Assembly (NCBI RefSeq): GCF_048595755.1
Contig: NZ_CP184360.1
Span: 3,162,001-3,226,000 of the forward strand
Reading direction: 5' to 3'
Length of the DNA: 64,000 nucleotides
Origin: Luteococcus sp048595755
GTDB taxonomy: Bacteria; Actinomycetota; Actinomycetes; Propionibacteriales; Propionibacteriaceae
Shown here: positions 16,305 through 25,468 of the stretch, in pieces
Numbering within the stretch: position 1 is the stretch's first letter
Layout: each line of letters opens with the position of its first letter
Translations under genes and position numbers: made by a program
The notes under the pieces: model-generated
What the model saw: only the letters and a program-made list of their open reading frames with translations
What the model was told of the DNA's origin: nothing
The model's database searches: none

Positions 16305-16912
16305 GGCTGACCGGGGTGTCCTTCGGCCGCCCAGCGCGCCAGGGCCTCCTTGCGCATCCGGGAGGCCTCGCGCAGGTAGTCCAGACCGGTCACGACGGTC
16401 AGCACGAAGGCCGCGGCCATCAGCGCCCAGGCGAGCCACTGCACGGGCGTGGGCAGCTGCGGCAGCCACATCAGGTAGAGGATCAGGGCCAGCGCCTGGA
16501 CGAAGGTCTTCGCCTTGCCACCACGATTGGCCGCCATCACGCCGTACTTCATGATCCCCCAGCGCAGGATGGTGATGCCCCATTCCCTCAGCAGGATGAT
16601 GATGGTCACCCACCACTGCAGCTCGCCCAGGATGCTCAGGCCGATGAAGGCCATGCCGGTCAGGGCCTTGTCGGCGATCGGATCCCACAGCTTGCCGAAA
16701 TTGGTCACCAGGTTGTACTTGCGGGCGATCTTGCCGTCGACGAAGTCGGTGGCGATCGCGATGCAGAAGACTGCGGTGGTCCACCAACGCCAGTCCGTCT
16801 CGTGCGGGTGGCTGAGCAGCATCCAGGCGAAGACGGGGACGAGCACCATGCGCACGCCCGTCAGCACATTGGGCACATTCCACTGGCTGGGCTGATTGGC
16901 CTGGGGGGTCAT
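16301..16912 (-). CDS. pgsA: CDP-diacylglycerol--glycerol-3-phosphate 3-phosphatidyltransferase
   Basis: PgsA makes phosphatidylglycerol phosphate from CDP-diacylglycerol and glycerol 3-phosphate in the membrane. The 203-residue protein carries the full CDP-alcohol phosphotransferase motif: D56, D59, G60, A63, R64, G73, D77 and D81 in TDFVDGKIARKYNLV and FGKLWDPIADK. It has about four to five membrane helices. Related enzymes make phosphatidylinositol phosphate, but the locus (pgsA-cinA-clgR) supports PgsA. A GGAG site precedes the ATG; rimO lies upstream after 68 bases. Confidence 0.92.
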   Translation of the reverse strand: MTPQANQPSQWNVPNVLTGVRMVLVPVFAWMLLSHPHETDWRWWTTAVFCIAIATDFVDGKIARKYNLVTNFGKLWDPIADKALTGMAFIGLSILGELQWWVTIIILLREWGITILRWGIMKYGVMAANRGGKAKTFVQALALILYLMWLPQLPTPVQWLAWALMAAAFVLTVVTGLDYLREASRMRKEALARWAAEGHPGQP

Positions 16913-16980
16913 CGATCTCCGTTCGGGGTGGGTGGTTGGGGCCCTCGCCCCACTCGATCAGACTAACTGCTGCGCCCCGC

Positions 16981-18444
16981 TCAGGGCTGGATGCGAGCCA
17001 CCAGGTCGACACCGTCGCTGTCGACCACCACAGCACGGACCAGGTCGCCGATCGATGCGTCGGCATCCAGCAGCAGGGTGGTGCCGTCCACCTCCGGGCC
17101 CTGGTGCTGGGCACGGCCGACCACCTCGGGCTGTCCGTCCACCTCGACCTGCTCCACGAGCACCTCCACCTGTTCCCCGATGCGTTCCTCGGCCCGCTGC
17201 TCGCACAGCTCGGTGGCCAGGTCGGCCAGTTCACTGCGGCGACGCTCAACCTCGTCGGGGTCCACGTGGCCGTCCAGGGTGGCGGCCTCGGTGCCCTCCT
17301 CGTCGGAGTATCCGAAGACTCCCACCACGTCGAGTCGTGCCTCGATGAGGAAGTCCTTGAGGGTCTGCACGTCCTGCTCGGTCTCGCCCGGGAAGCCCGC
17401 GATGACGTTGGAGCGAATCCCGGCGGCAGGGGCGTGGGAACGCACCTGTTCCACCAGCTTGAGGAAGCTCTCGGGATCACCGAAGCGCCTCATCCGGCGC
17501 AGCAGGCTGGCCGAGGCGTGTTGGAAGCTGATGTCGAAGTAGGGAACGACCTTCTCGGTGCCCACCATGGCCTCCACCAGCGTGGGACGCAGCTCGGCCG
17601 GTTGCAGGTAGCTCACGCGCACCCAGTCGATCCCGTCGACTGCCGAGAGCCTGCCCAGCAACTTCTCCAGGCTGCGCAGGTCGCCCAGGTCCTTGCCGTA
17701 GCTGGACGTGTTCTCGCTGACCAGGAAGAGTTCGCGCACCCCGTGGTCGGCCAACCAGTGGGCCTCCTCCACCACTTCGTCGGCGGGACGGGACAGGTAG
17801 GAGCCCCGGAAGGAGGGGATGGCGCAGAAGGCGCAGCGTCGATCACACCCGGAGGCGAGCTTGAGCGGTGCGCTGGGGCTGTTGCCCAACCGACGGCGCA
17901 GCACGCGCGGGCCGGTGGCGGGGGCGATCCCCTCCGGCAGGTCGGCATGGCCGGGCACTGCGACCCGTCCGGCCGCCTCGCGCCGCTTGACCGGGGTCAC
18001 CGGGAGCAGCTCGCGTCGGTCCCGCGGCACGTGCGAGATCAGCTTCTCTCCGTGCAGGATCGCGTTCAGCCGGTCGGAGATGTCGGAGTAGTCGTCGAAG
18101 CCCAGCACGGCATCGGCTTCGGGAAGGGCCTCGGCCAGTTCCTGTCCATAGCGCTCGGCCATACAACCCACCGCGACCACGGCCTTGACGTTGCCGTCGT
18201 CCTTGAGATCGGCCGCGGCCAGCAGCGAGTCGACCGAGTCCTTCTTGGCCTGCTCGATGAAGCCACAGGTGTTCACCATCACCGCATCGGCCGCCTCCGG
18301 ATCCTCGACCAGCCGGAAACCACCGGCTTCGAGCCGGGCCGCGAGCTCCTCCGAGTCGGTCTCGTTGCGGGCACAGCCCAGGCTCACGAGATGGACGGAG
18401 GTCAGGGTGTCGGCCGAGGCGGCGGCCGGGGAGGAATCAGTCAT
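16981..18444 (-). CDS. rimO: Ribosomal protein S12 methylthiotransferase
   Basis: RimO methylthiolates an aspartate of ribosomal protein S12 (D89 in E. coli) by radical-SAM chemistry. The 487-residue product has cluster cysteines C24 (LGCARNETD), C60 (NTCGFI) and C94 (VGCMAE), and radical-SAM cysteines C200, C204 and C207 (CDRRCAFCAIPSFRG). A C-terminal TRAM domain follows. The CARNETD and AIPSFRG sequences are the RimO versions of motifs that differ in MiaB. I chose ATG 18444; an open frame extends further but has no family similarity. Confidence 0.96.
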   Translation of the reverse strand: MTDSSPAAASADTLTSVHLVSLGCARNETDSEELAARLEAGGFRLVEDPEAADAVMVNTCGFIEQAKKDSVDSLLAAADLKDDGNVKAVVAVGCMAERYGQELAEALPEADAVLGFDDYSDISDRLNAILHGEKLISHVPRDRRELLPVTPVKRREAAGRVAVPGHADLPEGIAPATGPRVLRRRLGNSPSAPLKLASGCDRRCAFCAIPSFRGSYLSRPADEVVEEAHWLADHGVRELFLVSENTSSYGKDLGDLRSLEKLLGRLSAVDGIDWVRVSYLQPAELRPTLVEAMVGTEKVVPYFDISFQHASASLLRRMRRFGDPESFLKLVEQVRSHAPAAGIRSNVIAGFPGETEQDVQTLKDFLIEARLDVVGVFGYSDEEGTEAATLDGHVDPDEVERRRSELADLATELCEQRAEERIGEQVEVLVEQVEVDGQPEVVGRAQHQGPEVDGTTLLLDADASIGDLVRAVVVDSDGVDLVARIQP

Positions 18445-18560
18445 GATGGGTCCATTATCGCCGCAGGTGCGGTTGTCCACAGAATCGTGTTGTCGAGGAC
18501 TTGCCCACAGGCAGACGACACCCGGTTGGCCGGGTCGGCTCGCAGGCGTGGAATGCAACC

Positions 18561-18992
18561 ATGACCTTCGAGAACCTGCCCGACGACTGGTCGCGGCCAA
18601 GCCTGGCTGATCCGGATCTGCTGACCGACGTGGTCGACCTGCTGATGCTCCACCACGACCGAGTGCAGGGCACCGTGCTGGCGCTGCTGGCCGACGACGA
18701 GCTGCGCCTGCTGCAGCCGGTGCACATCGACGACGTGCCGGTGGGCTGCGATGCCTACGACCAGCATCGTCTGGTCAACCATCTGGTCTCCGTCCTGAAG
18801 CACCTCGCGCCGCACGGCGGGCTGGGCTTGGGCATCGGCCGTCGCGGCATGGTGGTGCAGACCCAGTGGGACCAGACCTGGCGACGAGCCCTGGCCCTGG
18901 CCTGCCAGGAGCAGTCCGTGACGGACCTGGGGTGCTGCCTGGCCACGCCGATCGGCGTGGTGCGCCTGGACGACGACGTCGCGGCCGCCTGA
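18561..18992 (+). CDS. Conserved actinobacterial protein of unknown function
   Basis: The 143-residue product starts MTFENLPDDWSRPSLADP. It has a helical segment (LTDVVDLLMLHHDRVQGTVLALLAD), a middle with HIDDVPVGCDAYDQHRLVNHL and a C-terminal beta-rich part (GGLGLGIGRRGMVVQTQWDQTW). I recognise no catalytic motif, signal peptide or membrane helix. The layout faintly recalls JAB/RadC-like or nucleotide-binding domains but lacks their metal ligands. It sits alone on the plus strand between rimO (divergent) and ftsK (convergent). The amino-acid composition and codon use fit a real gene. Confidence 0.7.
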   Translation: MTFENLPDDWSRPSLADPDLLTDVVDLLMLHHDRVQGTVLALLADDELRLLQPVHIDDVPVGCDAYDQHRLVNHLVSVLKHLAPHGGLGLGIGRRGMVVQTQWDQTWRRALALACQEQSVTDLGCCLATPIGVVRLDDDVAAA

Positions 18993-19037
18993 GGCGACCG
19001 CGACGCGGGTGTCGAGCGATGTGCAGCCTGTGGCTGG

Positions 19038-21551
19038 TCAGCCGGCTGCCAGGTTGGCCAGCACGTCCTCCAGGTCGTCGGGCTGCACCAGCACCTCGCG
19101 GGGCTTGGATCCCTCGGAGGGGCCCACCACCCCGCGGGTCTCCAGGATGTCCATCAGGCGGCCGGCCTTGGCGAACCCGACGCGCAGCTTGCGCTGCAGC
19201 ATCGAGGTGGACCCCAGTTGCAGCTCCACCACCAGTCGGGCGGCGTCCAGCACCAGCTCCAGGTCGTCGCCGATGTCCTCGGCCACCTTCTTGCTGGACT
19301 CGGCTGCGGCGGTGACGTCATCGCGGTACTGCGGGGTCAGCTGCTCGGTGACGTGCTGCACCACCGTGCGCACCTCGGACTCGTTGACCCAGGAGCCCTG
19401 GACGCGCACCGGCTTGCCGGCACCCATCGGCAGGAACAGACCGTCGCCCTGCCCCACCAGCTTCTCGGCTCCCGGCTGGTCGAGGATCACTCGAGAGTCG
19501 GTCATCGAGCTGGTGGCGAAGGCCAGCCGCGACGGCACGTTGGCCTTGATGAGGCCGGTCACCACGTCGGTGGAGGGCCGCTGGGTGGCCAGGACCAGGT
19601 GGATGCCGGCGGCACGGGCCAGCTGCGTGATGCGCACGATGGAGTCCTCGACGTCACGAGGTGCCACCATCATCAGGTCCGCGAGCTCGTCGACGACCAC
19701 CAGCAGGTAGGGGTAGGGCGACAGCACGCGCTCGCTGCCCTCCGGCGGCTTGACCTGGCCCGCTCGCACGGCCTTGTTGAAGTCGTCGACGTGGCGGAAG
19801 CCGAAGGCGGCCAGGTCGTCGTAGCGCAGGTCCATCTCCTTCACCACCCACTGGAGGGCCTCGGCGGCCTTCTTGGGGCTGGTGATGATGGGGGTGACCA
19901 GGTGGGGAATGCCCTCGTACTGGTTCAGCTCCACCCGCTTGGGATCGACCAACAGCAGGCGCACCTCGTCGGGGGTGGCCCGCATCATGATGGAGGTGAT
20001 CAGTGAGTTCACGAAGGACGACTTGCCCGAGCCGGTGGCGCCGGCCACCAGCAGGTGCGGCATCTTGGCCATGTTCGCGATGACGAATCCGCCCTCGACG
20101 TCCTTGCCCAGACCGACCACCATCGGGTGGTGGTCATTGCGCGCCTTGTTGGAACGCAGCACGTCGCCCAGGCTGACGACCTCCTTGTCGAGATTCGGGA
20201 TCTCGATGCCGATCGCGCTCTTGCCGGGAATCGGCGACAGGATGCGCACATCGGGCGAGGCGACGGCATAGGCGATGTTCTTGCTGAGGGCGGTGACCTT
20301 CTCCACCTTCACCGCATTGCCCAGCTCCACCTCGTAGCGGGTCACCGTCGGACCGCGGGTGTACCCGGTCACCTGGGCATCGATGGCGAACTGGTCGAGC
20401 ACCTCGCTGAGCCTGCCCACGATCTGGTCGGAGGCCTCGGAGCGTGCCTTGGGCACCGAGCCCGGCTTGAGCAGGCTGGCATCGGGCAGCGTGTACTGCA
20501 CGTCACCCGACAGGGTCAGCTGCTCCACGCGTTGCGGGATCGGAGAGTGGTTGGGCGCCTCGAGCTGGGTAGCCACCTCCAAGGAGGCAGGGTCCACCGC
20601 GGACTTGGCCTTGTCGGCGGGCATCCCGGCGGTGACCGGCTTCTTGTCCCCGCGGGAGGAGTCGTCGGCCTGGGTCTGGTCGGCATCCGCGTCGAAGACC
20701 TCGGTCGGGCCGGCTTCCACCTCTCCCTTGATCAAGGGACTGTCGTAGGCCTCGTCGACTCCGTACTCGATGGCGGGGCGGGGGCGGCTGGCCCGTCGTT
20801 CCGCGGCCAGGGCGCGGGCATCCTGCACCCGGTCGACCATCTCGTAGATGGGGATTCCGATGATCACCACGATGCCGAAGATCATCAGCAGCACCAGCAG
20901 GGGCACCGCCACCCACACCGTCAGCAGGTCTGCCAGCAGACTGGACGAGATGTAGCCCAGGATGCCGCCGGCCTGGCGCAGGCGTTCCGGCTCACCGGGG
21001 CGGGGCAGCCCGTGGGCGATGTTCAACAGGCCCAGCAGCCCGAGCAGGAAGGCGGACCAGCCGACCATCTGACGTCCATTGGCGCCATTGCGCTCGGGAT
21101 GGCGCAGTGTGCGCCAGGCCATGGCCAGGGCCAGCAGCGGCACGGCGAAGCTCAGCCCGCCGAAGATCGTCGAGACCACCAGGCCGATCGCGTCACCGAC
21201 GGGGCCCGACATGAGGAACCAGAAGCGGGCAGCCACCATGATGGCCAGCGCGATCAGGGCCAGCCCCATGCCGTCGCGGCGCAGCTCCGGCTCGGGTTCG
21301 GGTGCCGGGGTGCCCAGGCTGCGGGCGGCTGCACCGAGTCCGTGTGCGGTGCCTCGCCAGACCGCCGCGATCCCCCTGATCAAGGGATTCGGGCGCGGCT
21401 GGGTGGCCGGTCGCTTGGCTCGGGTGGAACCGGATCGGGTGGTGTTCTTCTTGCTTCCGGACGACCGCGAACTCGACGACGCCCGGCGCTGCTGCGAGCT
21501 CGACTGGGCGTTGTTGCGGGACCGCGGTGGGGAAGACGCACGGGTCGCCAT
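19038..21551 (-). CDS. ftsK: DNA translocase FtsK/SpoIIIE
   Basis: FtsK pumps chromosome ends through the closing septum. The 837-residue protein has a basic, Ser-rich N-terminus (1-55), about four to five membrane helices between 95 and 235, an acidic linker (about 265-345), the alpha-beta motor with Walker A GATGSGKS (504-511) and VVDELADLMM, and a C-terminal gamma winged helix (about 775-837). The C-terminal RKLRVGFAKAGRLMDILE segment of gamma is present and would read KOPS-like signs. The linker is short compared with E. coli FtsK, giving a SpoIIIE-like layout. Confidence 0.96.
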   Translation of the reverse strand: MATRASSPPRSRNNAQSSSQQRRASSSSRSSGSKKNTTRSGSTRAKRPATQPRPNPLIRGIAAVWRGTAHGLGAAARSLGTPAPEPEPELRRDGMGLALIALAIMVAARFWFLMSGPVGDAIGLVVSTIFGGLSFAVPLLALAMAWRTLRHPERNGANGRQMVGWSAFLLGLLGLLNIAHGLPRPGEPERLRQAGGILGYISSSLLADLLTVWVAVPLLVLLMIFGIVVIIGIPIYEMVDRVQDARALAAERRASRPRPAIEYGVDEAYDSPLIKGEVEAGPTEVFDADADQTQADDSSRGDKKPVTAGMPADKAKSAVDPASLEVATQLEAPNHSPIPQRVEQLTLSGDVQYTLPDASLLKPGSVPKARSEASDQIVGRLSEVLDQFAIDAQVTGYTRGPTVTRYEVELGNAVKVEKVTALSKNIAYAVASPDVRILSPIPGKSAIGIEIPNLDKEVVSLGDVLRSNKARNDHHPMVVGLGKDVEGGFVIANMAKMPHLLVAGATGSGKSSFVNSLITSIMMRATPDEVRLLLVDPKRVELNQYEGIPHLVTPIITSPKKAAEALQWVVKEMDLRYDDLAAFGFRHVDDFNKAVRAGQVKPPEGSERVLSPYPYLLVVVDELADLMMVAPRDVEDSIVRITQLARAAGIHLVLATQRPSTDVVTGLIKANVPSRLAFATSSMTDSRVILDQPGAEKLVGQGDGLFLPMGAGKPVRVQGSWVNESEVRTVVQHVTEQLTPQYRDDVTAAAESSKKVAEDIGDDLELVLDAARLVVELQLGSTSMLQRKLRVGFAKAGRLMDILETRGVVGPSEGSKPREVLVQPDDLEDVLANLAAG

Positions 21552-21651
21552 GATCCCCAGACTAGTTCATGGCAGCCTTCGGCACTCCGGGCCCACGCCG
21601 CGCACCCCTGAAGATCGCCCATGCAAGGGGGCACCGGCAATGCGTCGGCGC

Positions 21652-22650
21652 TCAGGCGAAGTGGTCCCAGCCCTCACTGCCCTGCCACGGCAACCCGTCC
21701 ACCAGCACCCGGGGCGCCTCGTCCGACTCGCAAGCACGAACCTGTCCCAGCACCTGCCAGTCGTCCGGCACCGATCCCGGCGGGAAACAGGCCGCCATCG
21801 CGTGGTCCTCGCCGCCGGTGAGGATGAAGACCATCGGATCCTTGCCGTGCGCACTGGCGACGGTGCGCACCGGTTCGTCCGGCTCGAAGCGCGCCCGGTC
21901 CAGGTCGATGACCACCCCACTGGCCTGCGCGATGTGTCCCAGATCGGCAAGCAACCCGTCGGAGACGTCGAGCATTGCAGTGGCTCCTGCGGCGGCAGCC
22001 TCTCGACCGGCCCCATAGGGCACCTGGGGGCAGCGCTGCGAGCCGACCGCCGCCCGCGGCGAGCGGAAGCCTCGGGCCAACACCGCCAACCCGGCGGCCG
22101 CCCAGCCCAGCCGTCCCTTCACCGCCACCACGTCGCCCGCCCGGGCGCCGGAACGCAGCACCGGCTCACGGCCTTCGGTCTGGCCGATGACGGTCACGTT
22201 GATGGTGATGTCACGCGCCCGCGTGGTGTCCCCGCCCACCAGACAGATCCCGGCCCGCTCGGCCTCCTGCTGCACTCCGGTGGCGAATTCCCGCAGCCAG
22301 CTGGTGGGCAGCTCCCCCGGAGCCCCCAGCGAGAGCACCATCGAGACGGGGGTGGCCCCCATGGCCTCCAGGTCGGCGGCATTGACGGCCACCGCCTTGC
22401 GGCCAATGTGCTCGGCATCGCTCCATTCGGTGCGAAAGTGAACGCCCTCGATCAGCAGGTCCGTGCTGACCACCGCGGACCCGTTGACCAGGAAGACGGC
22501 CGAATCGTCACCGGGCCCCACCGAGACGGCACTGGACATCGTCAGGCCGCGGGTGACCTGGTCGATCGCCGCGAACTCCCCCAGTGAGTCAAGGGTTTCC
22601 ATCGATCGGGCATCGCGCGAGGTGGCGCCGGGGCCGGTGGTAGCGTCCAT
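21652..22650 (-). CDS. thiL: Thiamine-monophosphate kinase
   Basis: ThiL phosphorylates thiamine monophosphate to the active cofactor thiamine diphosphate. The product (about 332 residues from ATG 22650) shows GPGDDSAVF with metal-binding aspartates, STDLLIEGVHFRTEW, AVAVNAADLEAMGATP, GGDTTRA and LDVSDGLLADL, all conserved in the PurM-like fold. Other possible starts are 22656 and 22602; none has a strong ribosome site. It is divergent from the small Lrp-type gene that starts 96 bases away. Confidence 0.93.
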   Translation of the reverse strand: MDATTGPGATSRDARSMETLDSLGEFAAIDQVTRGLTMSSAVSVGPGDDSAVFLVNGSAVVSTDLLIEGVHFRTEWSDAEHIGRKAVAVNAADLEAMGATPVSMVLSLGAPGELPTSWLREFATGVQQEAERAGICLVGGDTTRARDITINVTVIGQTEGREPVLRSGARAGDVVAVKGRLGWAAAGLAVLARGFRSPRAAVGSQRCPQVPYGAGREAAAAGATAMLDVSDGLLADLGHIAQASGVVIDLDRARFEPDEPVRTVASAHGKDPMVFILTGGEDHAMAACFPPGSVPDDWQVLGQVRACESDEAPRVLVDGLPWQGSEGWDHFA

Positions 22651-22745
22651 GGGCATCACGCTATCGATCCCACCCCACAAGATCGATTCCACCCATGGCC
22701 GCGCCCTCGACGGGCAGGCCACAGCCACAGGACAGGAGTCACTCC

Positions 22746-22979
22746 ATGGTCAAGGCCTACGTGCTGGTGCAGGCCAGCGTCGGCAAGATCCCCGAGGTTG
22801 CCGAGGCCCTGCGAGCCATGCCCTCGACGCTGTCCTGCGACGACGTGACGGGCCCCTATGACGTGATCGTCCAGGTGCAGGTGGAGGCCATCGAGGAACT
22901 CGGCCAATTGGTCGCGGCGCAGATCCAGACCATCGAGGGCATCACCCGCACGGTGACCTGCCCGGTGGTCAACTACTGA
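22746..22979 (+). CDS. Stand-alone Lrp/AsnC ligand-binding (RAM) domain protein
   Basis: The 77-residue product (MVKAYVLVQASVGKIPEVAEAL, GPYDVIVQVQVEAIEELGQLV, TRTVTCPVVNY) is the alpha/beta-barrel sensor domain of Lrp/AsnC regulators without the DNA-binding part. These domains form ring oligomers and bind amino acids or related metabolites. An AGGAG site precedes the ATG. It lies beside thiL and ddl, a setting seen in other actinobacteria. It may act through a separate partner or influence a full-length Lrp protein; the ligand is unknown. Confidence 0.88.
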   Translation: MVKAYVLVQASVGKIPEVAEALRAMPSTLSCDDVTGPYDVIVQVQVEAIEELGQLVAAQIQTIEGITRTVTCPVVNY

Positions 22980-23075
22980 CCACCGTCGCCCGCCGGCCCC
23001 ACCCCAGCCCGAACTGCCCAGCCTGAACCGCCCGGCCCGGGGCTTTCAGCCCCCAAGCCGGTCAGCCCAAACCGG

Positions 23076-24239
23076 TCAGCGCAGCCCGGTGGGACGCTCC
23101 AGCGCCAGCTGCACCAGGTCGTCCACCAGGCTCGGGTAGTCCAAGCCGGTCGCGGCCCACATCACGGGGAACATGGAGCTGGGGGTGAAGCCCGGCATGG
23201 TGTTGATCTCGTTGATCAGCACCTCGCCCTGGGGGGTCACGAAGCAGTCCACCCGGGCCAGACCTTCGCAACCGGCCGCCTCGAAGGCCTCGCGGGCGAT
23301 CTGCTGCACCCGGCCGCGCACCTCGGGGCTGACGTCGGCCGGGGAGCTGAGCTGCACTGCCGAGCCGTCGATGTACTTGGCATTGAAGTCGTAGAAGTCG
23401 TGCCCGCCGGAGACCACGATCTCACCGAGTTCGGAGACGCGCGGTTCGGTGAAGTGGTGGCCCTGGAGGACGCCACACTCGATCTCACGACCGTCGATGC
23501 CCTCTTCCACGATGACCTTCGGGTCGTGCTCGCGGGCCTGCTCGATTGCCGAACGCAGCCCCCCGGGAGTGTCGACGCGGGTGATGCCGAAGCTCGACCC
23601 GGCGCGGCAGGGCTTGACGAAGACCGGGAACTGCAACTGCTCCACTCGGGCCAGCGCGGCCTGTGCGTCGGTGCGCCACTGGCGGTCGGTGACCACCTCG
23701 TAGGGCCCCACCGGGAGGCCGGCCGCCTCGAAGACCACCTTCATGTAGTGCTTGTCCATCATCACGGCGCTGGCCAGCACCCCGCACCCGACGTAGTGCA
23801 GGTCTGCCAGTTCGAAGAGCCCCTGCAGGGTGCCGTCCTCACCGAAGGGTCCGTGCACCAGCGGGAAGACGACGTCCACCTGGCCCAGCTCCTGCGGCAC
23901 CTGACCGGGCTCCAGGACGCGCAGCTCGGCGTCGCCGACGGTGAGCGGCACCATCACCTCACTGGGGCCGGCGGCCACCTCTGGGGTGTTCTGCGCGGTC
24001 AGCCGCAGCGGCTCGGGATCGTCGGGCACCAACACCCACTGCCCCTGCCGGGTGATGCCCACCGGCAGGACCTCGTAGCGGCTGCGGTCCATGGCGGCCA
24101 AGACGCTGGCAGCGGTCGAACAACTCACCGGGTGCTCGTCCGAGCGGCCACCGAAGACGACCGCGATGCGGATCCTGTCTTGGTCTTCGCCGGGGCTCGC
24201 GGTCTTGGTCTCGGGAGAGTTCGTGCGCTGTTCGGTCAT
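23076..24239 (-). CDS. ddl: D-alanine--D-alanine ligase
   Basis: Ddl joins two D-alanines for peptidoglycan synthesis using ATP. The 387-residue protein has VVFGGRSDEHPVSCSTAASV at its N-terminus, the ATP-grasp core (FPVFVKPCRAGSSFGITRV) and metal-binding EINTMPGFTPSSMFP near the C-terminus. The usual D-Ala-specific tyrosine is visible in the omega loop (HDFYDFNAKYIDG), so a D-Lac ligase is unlikely. ATG 24239 follows a GAGG site. The acyltransferase gene upstream ends 39 bases before this start, so they probably form one unit. Confidence 0.96.
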   Translation of the reverse strand: MTEQRTNSPETKTASPGEDQDRIRIAVVFGGRSDEHPVSCSTAASVLAAMDRSRYEVLPVGITRQGQWVLVPDDPEPLRLTAQNTPEVAAGPSEVMVPLTVGDAELRVLEPGQVPQELGQVDVVFPLVHGPFGEDGTLQGLFELADLHYVGCGVLASAVMMDKHYMKVVFEAAGLPVGPYEVVTDRQWRTDAQAALARVEQLQFPVFVKPCRAGSSFGITRVDTPGGLRSAIEQAREHDPKVIVEEGIDGREIECGVLQGHHFTEPRVSELGEIVVSGGHDFYDFNAKYIDGSAVQLSSPADVSPEVRGRVQQIAREAFEAAGCEGLARVDCFVTPQGEVLINEINTMPGFTPSSMFPVMWAATGLDYPSLVDDLVQLALERPTGLR

Positions 24240-24278
24240 GGGCTTCCTCACTTGAATACGACGGACCAACCCTAGGGC

Positions 24279-25112
24279 CTAGACCGCATCTGGCTGAACT
24301 GGCGGCACCGCGCCCCCGGCAGGCGGAAGGGTGGTGCTGCCCTTGGGCACCCGCTGCTTCTTGCGCACGTCGTAGCGGTCGACCGGGGGTCGTTCGCCAC
24401 GCAGCTCGGAGGTCAGCTCGGTGATCGCCTCCAGCATCCGCTCGGTGGCCACCCGCACTGCGACGCTGCGCTCCGGGTGGTCGTAGAGGTCACTGAGGTC
24501 GAGGGGTTGGCCCACGTTGACCTGGAGGGTGGCGCGGGGGAGGAAGCGTGGCACACCCACTTTCTTGCCGGGCAGGATCTGCTGGGCGCCCCACTGCCCC
24601 ACCGGGATGACCGGGCAGCGCGTGTCCAGCGCCAGTCGCGCCGCACCTGTGCGGCCGGTCATCGGCCAACCGTCGGGATCGGTGCCCACGGTGCCCTCGG
24701 GGTAGATCACGACCAGCTCGCCCTCACGAATCGCGGTACGGGCCGCCTCGAGCGAGTCCATGGCACGCGCACTGTTGCGCTCCACGGGGATCTGGCGGCA
24801 ACCACGGGCGAAGAAGCGCACCACCGGCACCTGCCACAGTTCCGACTTTCCCAGGAAACGCGGCCAGCGCCCCGACCAGATCAGGAAGTCCCCCAGTGCG
24901 AGCGGGTCGTAGTTGCTGATGTGGTTGGCCACCACCAGCGCTCCCCCACTGCGGGGAATCCGGTCCTGGTTGCGCCAGTCCCTGCGGGTGAACACGGTGT
25001 TGATGCCGTGGGCCAGACCGCCCAGGAAGCGGTAGGCGGGCTCGCCCGCCTTCATGTCGACGGTGCGCCGTCCGGATGCTGCTGCGCTCTTGGCCCGGTC
25101 GTCCTGTGCCAC
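24279..25112 (-). CDS. 1-acyl-sn-glycerol-3-phosphate acyltransferase family protein
   Basis: The 277-residue protein has the PlsC fold with the NHISNYD motif (histidine 64, aspartate 69), GCRQIPVERNS, and the glycerol-phosphate-binding YPEGTVGTD. It would acylate lysophosphatidic acid or a related lipid at the membrane. The start is GTG 25112, with AGGAG six bases upstream. An open frame continues far beyond it through a tandem repeat, but that part is artefactual. It is followed by ddl. Confidence 0.9.
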   Translation of the reverse strand: MAQDDRAKSAAASGRRTVDMKAGEPAYRFLGGLAHGINTVFTRRDWRNQDRIPRSGGALVVANHISNYDPLALGDFLIWSGRWPRFLGKSELWQVPVVRFFARGCRQIPVERNSARAMDSLEAARTAIREGELVVIYPEGTVGTDPDGWPMTGRTGAARLALDTRCPVIPVGQWGAQQILPGKKVGVPRFLPRATLQVNVGQPLDLSDLYDHPERSVAVRVATERMLEAITELTSELRGERPPVDRYDVRKKQRVPKGSTTLPPAGGAVPPVQPDAV

Positions 25113-25212
25113 GTGTCGCTCCTGTGGTCGTCGTGCGTGTTGTGTGCAGCACAAAACTAGACCATCGGGTACGCACGCCCCGCCATGCCAGCTCGCCCTA
25201 GGATCGGGTGTC

Positions 25213-25467
25213 ATGAGCACCGATCCCCTTCCCGAAGCGCAGCAGCTCGTGCGGGCCGGCAGCGTCGTGCAGTACGACGATGACGGCGCGCTCCTGGTGC
25301 TGCTGGACGACGGCACGCGACGCCAGGTGGATGGCCACCTGGTGGGGGCACGTCGGCTGGCGACCGGGCAACGCGTCCTACTGGAAGACGATGGGGAGAC
25401 GACGCGGGTGCGCATCGCGGCCGCACCGCTGGGGGTGCACCTGCCGGCGAGCGACGATCGGGCCTGA
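25213..25467 (+). CDS. Small hypothetical protein, 84 residues
   Basis: The product starts MSTDPLPEAQQLVRAGSVVQ and is predicted beta-rich (QYDDDGALLVLLDDGTRRQVDG, TGQRVLLEDDGETTRVRIA). It resembles a small barrel such as an SH3- or OB-like fold in layout only; I recognise no family. It is divergent from the acyltransferase gene and followed at once by a six-copy tandem repeat and a strong terminator. Acidic, no signal peptide, no membrane helix. Codon use is typical of the genome. Confidence 0.65.
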   Translation: MSTDPLPEAQQLVRAGSVVQYDDDGALLVLLDDGTRRQVDGHLVGARRLATGQRVLLEDDGETTRVRIAAAPLGVHLPASDDRA

Positions 25468-25468
25468 C

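Noticed and set aside
20725..21390. CCCTTGATCAAGGG palindrome and related TGATCAAGGG inside ftsK as a regulatory site
   Set aside because: Both lie in coding sequence (PLIKG and PLIRG codons), and only one is a full palindrome; likely chance.
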